Shown here: positions 8,688 to 20,649 of the stretch, piece after piece
How positions within the stretch are numbered: the first letter of the stretch is position 1
How the letters are laid out: each line of letters opens with the position of its first letter
Assembly: GCA_037953745.1 (NCBI GenBank)
Contig: JBAKBP010001581.1
Span: 117,501-181,500, forward strand
DNA length: 64,000 nucleotides
Direction: 5' to 3'
Origin: Lithodes maja
Taxonomy: Eukaryota; Arthropoda; Malacostraca; Decapoda; Lithodidae
Position numbers and translations under genes: made by a program
The notes under the pieces: generated by a model
Told to the model about the DNA's origin: nothing
Seen by the model: the letters and a program-made list of their open reading frames with translations, nothing else
The model's database searches: none

Positions 8688-9770
8688 CGTCAATTCGCAA
8701 CGTATTTTCTAGAGTGACGGAAGGTAAGATAAAAGAGAGGTTGAATCCTGATTCTGATCTTCTGAAGGAATTTAACTCCTACAATCCCACGCTACCTTAC
8801 ATGAAGACAGATATGCGAGACCCACTCGAGGGTTGGATCAGCAATGTCTTCTTGTCCGCGTTTTTGCCCGTGAACGTCATTGGAGTTCCTACATCTATAG
8901 CTGCGCTGATTAACGCCGTAGATGACGACAGCGAATGGCACTCGACGGGAACCGCTCACCTTCTGGTTCCTCTTAAGTTTCACGCCAAAGACGATGAGTG
9001 GCAACAGTGCCGAATATCATCTGATGGTCACCCCCATCTTATTCCCGTCCCTTTACCTCTATTAGAGTCTGAATTCCGATTGAGGACATACGCGGCCGAA
9101 TATTTCATCAGAAGCGAATTCCTGCCGGCTCGGCGAAAGGCCGATGCGTACTGTTTCACACACACGGCAGGACACTACCTGGCCGGGAATTATTTGCCTC
9201 CCATGCTAAAGGATGAGACCGGTCAGGTGAACTGCTATCCGAGTTCGGGGGCACTGAATCAGTACATGACCATTCTCGCGTCAAAAGTATTGGGTGATAA
9301 TTCGCATTCCAAACTCACATTGGGTGACATGATACTCAAGGTTTTCGACTCCTTGAACTCCCTTGATCCCAAGAGCGGGAAACAGAAAGACGTGGAGAAC
9401 GTTTTCGACAAGCTCGCCCAAAGTTCAAACGCCGAGACTTGTAATTGCATGACCGACATTATCTGCACCTGCACTAACTCCGGAGGCAGGGGGTCTACTG
9501 CTCCCATAGCCGGTGCGCCCAGTCGCGGAAACAGGCACACTCCCTTCCTGCTGTCTAGTAGACTCCCTCTCAACAATGTGTTTCACGCCTCTACCGTGAT
9601 GATGTTGCAAAATGGAGACGGTTCCGTGATAGACCAGATAACTCGAAAAATTAGCAGGTCCCATCATTTCAATCTCGAACAGGTATCCAACCGTGGATGG
9701 GACATAGCCACCAAATTGATTATCTCTCTCTCCCAACAGGTGGAGTGCCATAAGAAGGAACGTGGCTCCC
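8675..9770 (+). pseudogene. Large unknown gene, segment 4
   Basis: The frame is open from 8675 (GTG) to 9994, but after about 9770 the translation becomes Arg/His-rich and shadow-like while segment 5 takes over in another frame, so I end it there. It includes a Cys cluster, ETCNCMTDIICTCTNS, near 9434-9478, which might bind metal and recalls the shorter KCNC in segment 1. A Gly/Ser-rich linker follows. A block around HTAGHYLAGNYLPPMLKD looks globular. No family is recognised. Confidence 0.5.
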
Positions 9771-10958
9771 ATGCCTTATTCGAACCGGCAAGAGCTACAG
9801 ATTGCCGCCGACCTCAACGACGATTTGTTGACACGTGTGTTCGACAGGCACAGCGACACGATGCGTCACACCGGATTCTTGGACACGCCAATGTATTCCA
9901 AATTGGAGGAAGATGCCACGGATCAAGAGCGAACCCCTCTCACCTCGAAAATATTCGATTATATAAAAAAGGCTGGGATAGACGGTCCCGATGACAAGGC
10001 CTATCGGCATATATTAGATTTCTTGGAAAGTAGTTTAGGAACGGAACCTTCCACTTTCAACGTGGGTATGTTTTCGCCTTGGGAGGAGGGTCCCAGAGAC
10101 ATTGTAGCCTTGTTCGGTACTCCGTTTGTTAGTCGCCTGCATTCATGTTTCTCGGCCACAAGAACGGCCGGCAAAACACGACGAAGAGTCGGTGACACTA
10201 ATACCCCCGATACTAATACGACGACTGCGAGTAGTCGAGGGAGGCTCGTGATGACGGGAGCTGTGGCAGACGTTTTAACCAACGCTAAAGACAATAAGAT
10301 GCCCATAACGGAGAGGAATGTGCCGGAGGACCCGGACGTGGAGACATTTGCAGGAATTGTCGCCGCGGCTGAAGACCTGGAACACTACCGTGCCGACACC
10401 GGCGGAAGCTTCGTGCCGGACTGGCTTCCTGAAATTTCGCGCCAAACCCCAATTGTCGTGGCGAACGAATCTAACATAAGAGCAGCATCCTCTGAATCGG
10501 CCGGCGTGAAGCGCCCTCACGACGACGGCCAAGGGTACAACAATACAGCGGCCCCCTGGCTTAAAAAGGCGAGACATGGACCCATCCATCAATCATCTTC
10601 ATCATTAGTACAAGAACACAATCATTCTTTGGGACTACAACTCTTACGAAAGAGCAGAGAGCCCCAAGTAATGAGACACATTCATGATCTCCCAGTTAAC
10701 CTGCCTTCGTTGGGCGGTTTCGAGAGTGGACAAACCGTAGCCGAGGCCTGTTGCTCTCGGGGTAAAGAGTTGTGGTATCACCCCATCACCAAACCCGCTA
10801 TCGATAATAGAGCCAAGACAACCATGGAAGGTATCAGAGCGAAAGCCGCTCAACCGTTCGACACGTTAGCCATCCGATTATTCAGGGAACATGACAAAGA
10901 ACTTCTGAAAAAGTTTTGTCATCATCACCACTGGGTTTCGACGGGACGTATGTTCTGA
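9771..10958 (+). pseudogene. Large unknown gene, segment 5
   Basis: An ATG is present at 9771 (MPYSNRQELQ), so this could also be a separate gene overlapping the previous one by 224 bases. The poor quality of the overlapping end of segment 4 makes a frameshift more likely. The segment has a Thr/Asn-rich linker (NTPDTNTTTASSRGR) and a two-part basic cluster of nuclear-localisation type (VKRPHDD ... KKARHG, about 10506-10580). It ends with a His-rich run just before another frame change at 10916-10958. No family is recognised. Confidence 0.5.
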
Positions 10959-11149
10959 AATACACCGACCGTGAAAGGCAAAATGCTCTACCCGACAATG
11001 TGATCGCCAAGAATTTTCCGTTTTCTTGTCAATCGGACAGGAGACCCTTCCCTCCCACCAGAAATGGCCACATACAACCTTTGGCATTAGCAGAGATGGG
11101 TGCAATGGCCTACGAGCATGCTCCCAGGGACCTAATTCAAGAGGAATAG
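10916..11149 (+). pseudogene. Large unknown gene, segment 6 (C-terminal)
   Basis: The frame opens with TTG at 10916; plausible coding begins at about PLGFDGTYVLKY and runs 70-odd codons to TAG at 11147-11149. A poly(A) signal 78 bp downstream suggests that this is the true end. The frame change falls beside A5 and T4 runs (10908-10917), typical sites for either slippage mutations or sequencing indels. Confidence 0.5.
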
Positions 11150-11226
11150 CCCAGCTATTATGTGTACAGAGAGCCTTCCAGGTGGCAAAGAACACAAATT
11201 TGTAAATAGTTCATTAATGTTATTTC

Positions 11227-11232
11227 AATAAA
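11227..11232 (+). terminator. Poly(A) signal of the large gene
   Basis: AATAAA, 78 bp after the last stop codon of the plus-strand gene. Minus-strand AATAAA at 11252-11257 and 11287-11292 (the latter overlapping the stop of the next gene) face it, giving a compact convergent arrangement with about 140 bp between the two stop codons. Confidence 0.6.
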
Positions 11233-11287
11233 ACAAAGAATCTATAATAGTTTTATTTCCTATCTTAACAAGGTAAAAAAAAAGGTT

Positions 11288-11600
11288 TTATTTTTGATAT
11301 TGCAAATGCACAATTTGCTCACTTGCACAGATAATCTTGCTCAGCAGTTTGCTGCTGTTTAACCAACTTTTGGGGTTTCCTTGGTTGCGAAGATGCATGG
11401 CACCGATATCACCAGCGTTAGCATAATGATTGACATCGCGATACAGAATGTGGTTGACGCCTGGCTCTTCAAAGTCCACCGACGACGTGTCCGTGCTCAC
11501 AATACAATATGGTCCATCCTCCCTATCGGTGCAAGCATTGTTGACCGCGAGAGGATTTCCCGGTACCGGTAAATTGACGAGACTTGACCCCGGAACTGGC
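11288..11600 (-). pseudogene. C-terminal part of an unknown protein, cut by the satellite
   Basis: About 104 codons are open on the minus strand, ending at TAA 11288-11290 with AATAAA overlapping the stop. There is no ATG at the left-hand (N-terminal) edge: the frame enters directly from the satellite junction at about 11600, and a stop occurs a few codons inside the satellite. The residues look like real protein (CTDREDGPYCIVSTDTSSVD, HYANAGDIGAMHLRNQ), with two PVPG turns at the start and two cysteines. Only the C-terminus survives. I do not recognise the family. Confidence 0.45.
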
Positions 11601-12810
11601 AAGGAAGTATAACACTACATAAGGTGCTGTATATCCCGCTGCCAAGTATACTACAAAATACCTCCTCCTCCTACCTATCTACCTAATTATCAATCCATCT
11701 ATCCCGGAGGAGAGAAGGAAGAATAACACTACATTAGGTGCTGTATATTTCGCTGCCAAGTTCTCTACACAATACCTCCTCTTCCTACCTATCTACCTAA
11801 TTATCAATCCATCTATCACGGAGGAGAGAAGGAAGAATAACACTACATAAGGTGCTGTATATCCCGCTGCCAAGTACACTACACAATACCTCCTCCTCCT
11901 ACCTATCTACCTAATTATCAATCCATCTATCATGGAGGAGAGAAGGAAGAATAACACTACATAAGGTGCTGTATATCCCGCTGCCATGTACACTACACAA
12001 AACCTCCTCTTCCTACCTATCTACCTAATTATCAATCCATCTATCCCGGAGGAGAGAAGGAAGAATAACACTACATTAGGTGCTGTATATCCCGCTGCCA
12101 AGTACACTAGACAATACCTCCTCCTCCTACCTATCTACCTACTTATCAATCCATCTATCACGGAGGAGAGAAGGAAGAATAACACTACATAAGGTGCTGT
12201 ATATCCCGCTGCCAAGTACACTACACAATACCTCCTCCTACCTATCTACCTAATTAACAATCCATCTATCACGGAGGAGAGAAGGAAGAAAAACACTACA
12301 TAAGGTGCTGTATATACCGCTGCCAAGTACAGTACACAATACCTCCTCCTCCTACCTATCTACCTAATTATCAATCCATCTATCACGGAGGAGAGAAGGA
12401 AGAATAACACTACATAAGGTGTTGTATATACCACTGCCAAGTACACTACACAATACCTCCTCCTCCTACCTATCTACCTAATTATCAATCCATCTATCAC
12501 GGAGGAGAGAAGGAAGAATAACACTACATAAGGTGCTGTATATCCCGCTGCCAAGTACACTACATAATACCTCCTCCTCCTACCTATCTACCTAATTATC
12601 TATCCATCTATCATGGAGGACAGAAGGAAGAAAAACACTACATAAGGTGCTGTATATCCCGCTGCCATGTACACTACACAATACCTCCTCCTCCTACCTA
12701 TCTACCTAATTATCAATCCATCTATCACGGAGGAGAGAAGGAAGAATAACACTACATAAGGTGCTGTATATCCCGCTGCCAAGTACACTACACAATACCT
12801 CCTCCTCCTA
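11601..12810 (+). repeat. Satellite block duplicated at +3525
   Basis: Matches 15126 to about 16335 with almost every monomer variant in the same order, including the AAGTTCTC, CATGTACACTACACAAAACC and GGACAGAAGGAAGAAAAAC variants. The two blocks drift apart after about 12770, where extra variants and insertions differ. The left edge of the array (11601) falls inside a monomer at the same position as base 15126. Confidence 0.9.
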
Positions 12811-15800
12811 CGTATCTACCTAATTATCAATCCATCTATCACGGAGGAGAGTTAGAAGAATAACATTACATAAGGTGCTGTATATCCCGCTGCCAAGTAC
12901 ACTACACAATACCTCCTACATATCTACCTAATTATCAATCCGTCTATCACGGAGGAGAGAAGTAAGAATAACACTACATAAGGTGCTGTATATCCCGCTG
13001 CAAAGTACACTACACAATACCTACTCCTCAACCCTATTTACCTAATTATCAATCCATCTATCACGGAGGAGAGAAGGAAGAAAAACACTACATAAGGTGC
13101 TGTATATCCCGCTGCCAAGTACACTACACAATACCTCCTCCTCCTACCTATCTACCTAATTATCAATCAATCTATGATGGAGGAGAGAAGGAAGAATAAC
13201 ACTACATAAGGTGCTGTATATCCCGCTGCCAAGTACACTACACAATACCTCCTCCTCTTACCTATCTACCTAATTATCAATCCATTTATCACGGAGGAGA
13301 GAAGGAAGAATAACACTACATAAGGTGCTGTATATCCCGCTGCCAAGTACACTACACAATACCTCCTCCTCCTACCTATCTACCTAATTATCAATCCATC
13401 TATCACGGAGGAGGGAAGGAAGTATAACACTACATAAGGTGCTGTATATCCCGCTGCCAAGTACACTACACAATACCTCCTCCTCCTACCTATCTACCTA
13501 ATTATCAATCCATCTATCCCGGAGGAGAGAAGGAAGAATAACACTACATTAGGTGCTGTATATTCCGCTGCCAAGTACTCTAGACAATACCTCCTCCTCC
13601 TACCTATCTACCTACTTATCAATCCATCTATCACGGAGGAGAGAAGGAAGAATAACACTACATAAGGTGCTGTATATCCCGCTGCCAAGTACACTACACA
13701 ATACGTCCTCCTCCTACCTACCTACCTAATTAACAATCCATCTATCACTGAGGAGAGAAGGAAGAAAAACACTACATAAGGTGCTGTATATACCGCTGCC
13801 AAGTACACTACACAATACCTCCTCTTCCTACCTATCTACCTAATTATCAATCCATCTATCACGGAGGAGAGAAGGAAGAATAACACTACATAAGGTGCTG
13901 TATATCCCACTGCCAAGTACACTACACAATACCTCCTCCTCCTACCTATCTACCTAATTATCAATACATCTATCATGGAGGAGAGAAGGAAGAATAACAC
14001 TACCTAAGGTGCTGTATATCCCGCTGCCATGTACACTACACAATACCTCCTCCTCCTACCTATCTACCTAATTATCAATCCATCTATCACGGAGGAGAGA
14101 AGGAAGAATAACACTACGTAAGGTGCTGTATATCCCGCTGCCAAGTACACTAGACAATACCTCCTCCTCCTACCTGTCTACCTAATTATCAATCCATCTA
14201 TCACGGAGGAGAGAAGGAAGAATAACACTACATAAGGTGCTGTATATCCGGCTGCGAAGTACACTAGACAATACCTCCTCCTCCTACCTATCTACCTAGT
14301 TATCAATCCATCTATCACGGAGGAGAGAAGGAAGAATAACACTACATTAGGTGCTGTATATCCCGCTGCCAAGTACACTACACAATACCTCCTCCTCCTA
14401 CCTATCTACCTAATTATCAATCCATCTATCACGGAGGAGAGAAGGAAGAATAACACTACATAAGGTGCTGTATATCCCGCTGCCAAGTACACTACACAAC
14501 ACCTCCTCCTCCTACCTATCTACCTAATTATCAATCCATCTATCACGGAGGAGAGAAGGAAGAATAACACTACATAAGGTGCTGTATATCCCGCTGCCAA
14601 GTACACTACACAATACCTCCTCCTCCTACCTATCTACCTAGTTATCAATCCATCTATCACAGAGGAGAGAAGGAAGAATAACACTACATAAGGTGCTGTA
14701 TATCCCGCTGCCAAGTACACTACACAATACCTCCTCCTCAACCCTATTTACCTAATTATCAATCCATCTATCACGGAGGAGAGAAGGAAGAATAACACTA
14801 CATAAGGTGCTGTATATCCCGCTGCCAAGTACACTACACAATACCTCCTCCTCCTACCTATCTACCTAATTATCAATCAATCTATGATGGAGGAGAGAAG
14901 GAAGAATAACACTACATAAGGTGCTGTATATCCCGCTGCCAAGTACACTACACAATACCTCCTCCTCTTACCTATCTACCTAATTATCAATCCATTTATC
15001 ACGGAGGAGAGAAGGAAGAATAACACTACATAAGGTGCTGTATATCCCGCTGCCAAGTACACTACACAATACCTCCTCCTCCTACCTATCTACCTAATTA
15101 TCAATCCATCTATCACGGAGGAGGGAAGGAAGTATAACACTACATAAGGTGCTGTATATCCCGCTGCCAAGTATACTACAAAATACCTCCTCCTCCTACC
15201 TATCTACCTAATTATCAATCCATCTATCCCGGAGGAGAGAAGGAAGAATAACACTACATTAGGTGCTGTATATTTCGCTGCCAAGTTCTCTACACAATAC
15301 CTCCTCTTCCTACCTATCTACCTAATTATCAATCCATCTATCACGGAGGAGAGAAGGAAGAATAACACTACATAAGGTGCTGTATATCCCGCTGCCAAGT
15401 ACACTACACAATACCTCCTCCTCCTACCTATCTACCTAATTATCAATCCATCTATCATGGAGGAGAGAAGGAAGAATAACACTACATAAGGTGCTGTATA
15501 TCCCGCTGCCATGTACACTACACAAAACCTCCTCTTCCTACCTATCTACCTAATTATCAATCCATCTATCCCGGAGGAGAGAAGGAAGAATAACACTACA
15601 TTAGGTGCTGTATATCCCGCTGCCAAGTACACTAGACAATACCTCCTCCTCCTACCTATCTACCTACTTATCAATCCATCTATCACGGAGGAGAGAAGGA
15701 AGAATAACACTACATAAGGTGCTGTATATCCCGCTGCCAAGTACACTACACAATACCTCCTCCTACCTATCTACCTAATTAACAATCCATCTATCACGGA

Positions 15801-18800
15801 GGAGAGAAGGAAGAAAAACACTACATAAGGTGCTGTATATACCGCTGCCAAGTACAGTACACAATACCTCCTCCTCCTACCTATCTACCTAATTATCAAT
15901 CCATCTATCACGGAGGAGAGAAGGAAGAATAACACTACATAAGGTGTTGTATATACCACTGCCAAGTACACTACACAATACCTCCTCCTCCTACCTATCT
16001 ACCTAATTATCAATCCATCTATCACGGAGGAGAGAAGGAAGAATAACACTACATAAGGTGCTGTATATCCCGCTGCCAAGTACACTACATAATACCTCCT
16101 CCTCCTACCTATCTACCTAATTATCTATCCATCTATCATGGAGGACAGAAGGAAGAAAAACACTACATAAGGTGCTGTATATCCCGCTGCCATGTACACT
16201 ACACAATACCTCCTCCTCCTACCTATCTACCTAATTATCAATCCATCTATCACGGAGGAGAGAAGGAAGAATAACACTACATAAGGTGCTGTATATCCTG
16301 CTGCCAAGTACACTACACAATACCTCCTCCTCCTACCCTATCTACCTAATTATCAATCCATCTATCACGGAGGAGAGAAGGAAGAATAACACTACATAAG
16401 GTGCTGTATATCCCGCTGCCAAGTACACTACAGAATACCTCCTCCTCCTACCTATCTACCTAATTATCAATCCATCTATGACAGAGGAGAGAAGGAAGAA
16501 TAACACTACATAAGGTGCTGTATATCCCGCTGCCAAGTACACTACACAATACCTCCTCCTCCTACCTATCTACCTAATTATCAATCCATCTATCACGGAG
16601 GAGAGAAGGAAGAATAAGACTACATAAGGTGCTGTATATCCCGCTGCCAAGTACACTAGACAATACCTCCTCCTCCTACCTATCTACCTAATTATTAATC
16701 CATCTATCACGGAGGAGAGTTAGAAGAATAACATTACATAAGGTGCTGTATATCCCACTGCCAAGTACACTACACAATACCTCCTCCTCCTACCTATCTA
16801 CCTAATTATCAATCCATCTATCACGGAGGAGAGAAGGAAGAAAAACACTACATAAGGTGCTGTATATCCCGCTGCCAAGTACACTACACAATACCTCCTC
16901 CTCCTACCTATCTACCTAATTATCAATCCATCTATCACAGAGTAGAGAAGGAAGAATAACACTACATAAGGTGCTGTATATCCCGCTGCCAAGTACACTA
17001 CACAATACCTCCTCCTCCTACTTATCTACCTAATTATCAATCCATCTATCACAGAGGAGAGAAGGAAGAATAACACTACATAAGGTGCTGTATATCCCGC
17101 TGCCAAATACACTACACAATACCTCTTCCTCCTACCTATCTACCTAATTATCACTCCATCTATCACAGAGGAGAGAAGGAAGAATACCACTACATAAGGT
17201 GCTGTATATCCCGCTGCCAAGTACACTAGACAATACCTCCTCCTCCTACCTATCTACCTAATTATCAATCCATCTATCACGGAGGAGAGAAGGAAGAAAA
17301 ACACTACACAAGGTGCTGTATATCCTGCTGCCAAGTACACTACACAATACCTCCTCCTCCTATCTATCTACCTAATTATCAATCCATCTATCACGGAGGA
17401 GAGAAGGAAGAATAACACTACCTAAGGTGCTGTATATCCCGCTGCCAAGTACACTAGACAATACCTCCTTCTCCTACCTATCTACCTATTTATCAATCCA
17501 TCTATCACGGAGGAGAGAAGGAAGAATAACACTACATAAGGTGCTGTATATCCCGCTGCCAAGTACACTACACAATACCTCCTCCTCCTACCTATCTACC
17601 TAATTATCAATCCATCTATCACGGAGGAGAAAAGGAAGAATAACACTACATAAGGTGCTGTATATCCCGCTGCCAAGTACACTACACAATACCTCCTCCT
17701 CCTACCTATCTACCTAATTATCAATCCATCTATCACGGAGGAGAGAAGGAAGAATAAGACTACATAAGGTGCTGTATATCCCACTGCCAAGTACACTAGA
17801 CAATACCTCCTCCTCCTACCTATCTACCTAATTATCAATCCATCTATCACGGAGGAGAGAAGGAAGAATAACACTACATAAGGTGCTGTATATCCCGCTG
17901 CCAAGTACACTACACAATACCTCCTCCTCCTACCTATCTACCTAATTATCAATCCATCTATCACGGAGGAGAGAAGGAAGAATAACACTACATAAGGTGC
18001 TGTATATCCCGCTGCCAAGTACACTACACAATACCTCCTCCTACTACGTATCTACCTAATTATCAATCCATCTATCACGGAGGAGAGTTAGAAGAATAAC
18101 ATTACATAAGGTGCTGTATATCCCGCTGACAAGTACACTACACAATATCTCCTCCTCCTACATATCTACCTAATTATCAATCCGTCTATCACGGAGGAGA
18201 GAAGTAAGAATAACACTACATAAGGTGCTGTATATCCCGCTGCCAAGTACACTACACAATACCTCCTCCTCCTACCTATCTACCTAATTATCAATCCATC
18301 TATCACGGAGGAGAGAAGGAAGAATAACACTACATAAGGTGCTGTATATCCCGCTGCCAAGTACACTACACAACACCTCCTCCTCCTACCTATCTACCTA
18401 ATTATCAATCCATCTATCACGGAGGAGAGAAGGAAGAATAACACTACATAAGGTGCTGTATATCCCGCTGCCAAGTACACTACACAATACCTCCTCCTCC
18501 TACCTATCTACCTAGTTATCAATCCATCTATCACAGAGGAGAGAAGGAAGAATAACACTACATATGGTGCTGTATATCCCACTGCCAAGTACACTACACA
18601 ATACCTACTCCTCAATCCTATTTACCTAATTATCAATCCATCTATCACGGAGGAGAGAAGGAAGAATAACACTACATAAGGAGCTGTATATCCCGCTGCC
18701 AAGTACACTACACAATACCTCCTCCTCCTACCTATCTACCTAATTATCAATCAATCTATGATGGAGGAGAGAAGGAAGAATAACACTACATAAGGTGCTG

Positions 18801-20649
18801 TATATCCCGCTGCCAAGTACACTACACAATACCTCCTCCTCTTACCTATCTACCTAATTATCAATCCATTTATCACGGAGGAGAAAAGGAAGAATAACAC
18901 TACATAAGGTGCTGTATATCCCGCTGCCAAGTACACTACACAATACCTCCTCCTCCTACCCTATCTACCTAATTATCAATCCATCTATCCCGGAGGAGAG
19001 AAGGAAGAATAACACTACATTAGGTGCTGTATATTCCGCTGCCAAGTACTCTAGACAATACCTCCTCCTCCTACCTATCTACCTACTTATCAATCCATCT
19101 ATCACGGAGGAGAGAAGGAAGAATAACACTACATAAGGTGCTGTATATCCCGCTGCCAAGTACACTACACAATACCTCCTCCTCCTACCTACCTACCTAA
19201 TTAACAATCCATCTATCACTGAGGAGAGAAGGAAGAAAAACACTACATAAGGTGCTGTATATACCGCTGCCAAGTACACTACACAATACCTCCTCTTCCT
19301 ACCTATCTACCTAATTATCAATCCATCAATCACGGAGGAGAGAAGGAAGAATAACACTACATAAGGTGCTGTATATCCCACTGCCAAGTACACTACACAA
19401 TACCTCCTCCTCCTACCTATCTACCTAATTATCAATCCATCTATCATGGAGGAGAGAAGGAAGAATAACACTACATAAGGTGCTGTATATCCCGCTGCCA
19501 TGTACACTACACAATACCTCCTCCTCCTACCTATCTACCTAATTATCAATCCATCTATCACGGAGGAGAGAAGGAAGAAAAACACTACATAAGGTGCTGT
19601 ATATCCCGCTGCCAAGTACACTACACAATACCTCCTCCTCCTACCTATCTACCTATTATCAATCCTTCTATCATGGAGGAGGGAAGGAAGTATAACACTA
19701 CATAAGGTGCTGTATATCCCGCTGCCAAGTACAGTACACAATACCTCCTCCTCCTACCTATCTACCTAATTATCAATCCATCTATCACGGAGGAGAGAAG
19801 GAAGAATAACACTACATAAGGTGTTGTATATACCGCTGCCAAGTACACTACAGAATACCTCCTCCTCCTACCTATCTACCTAATTATCAATCCATCTATC
19901 ACGGAGGAGAGAAGGAAGAATAACACTACATAAGGTGCTGTATATCCCGCTGCCAAGTACACTACATAATACCTCCTCCTCCTACCTATCTACCTAATTA
20001 TCTATCCATCTATCATGGAGGACAGAAGGAAGAATAACACTACATAAGGTGCTGTATATCCCGCTGCCATGTACACTACACAATACCTCCTCCTCCTACC
20101 TATCTACCTAATTATCAATCCATCTATCACGGAGGAGAGAAGGAAGAATAACACTACATAAGGTGCTGTATATCCCGCTGCCAAGTACACTACACAATAC
20201 CTCCTCCTCCTACCCTATCTACCTAATTATCAATCCATCTATCACGGAGGAGAGAAGGAAGAATAACACTACATAAGGTGCTGTATATCCCGCTGCCAAG
20301 TACACTACAGAATACCTCCTCCTCCTACCTATCTACCTAATTATCAATCCATCTATCACGGAGGAGAGAAGGAAGAATAACACTACATAAGGTGCTGTAT
20401 ATCCCGCTGCCATGTACACTACACAATACCTCCTCCTCCTACCTATCTACCTAATTATCAATCCATCTATCACGGAGGAGAGAAGGAAGAATAACACTAC
20501 ATAAGGTGCTGTATATCCCGCTGCCAAGTACACTACACAATACCTCCTCCTCCTACCCTATCTACCTAATTATCAATCCATCTATCACGGAGGAGAGAAG
20601 GAAGAATAACACTACATAAGGTGCTGTATATCCCGCTGCCATGTACACT

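Noticed and set aside
9771..9994. Genuine overlapping coding at the end of segment 4
   Set aside because: The translation becomes Arg/His-rich and unlike the rest, while the other frame reads as normal protein; a frameshift explains it better.
6796..10958. Introns joining the segments of the large gene
   Set aside because: Adjacent segments overlap by 13-230 bases, leaving no sequence to splice out; indels are sufficient.
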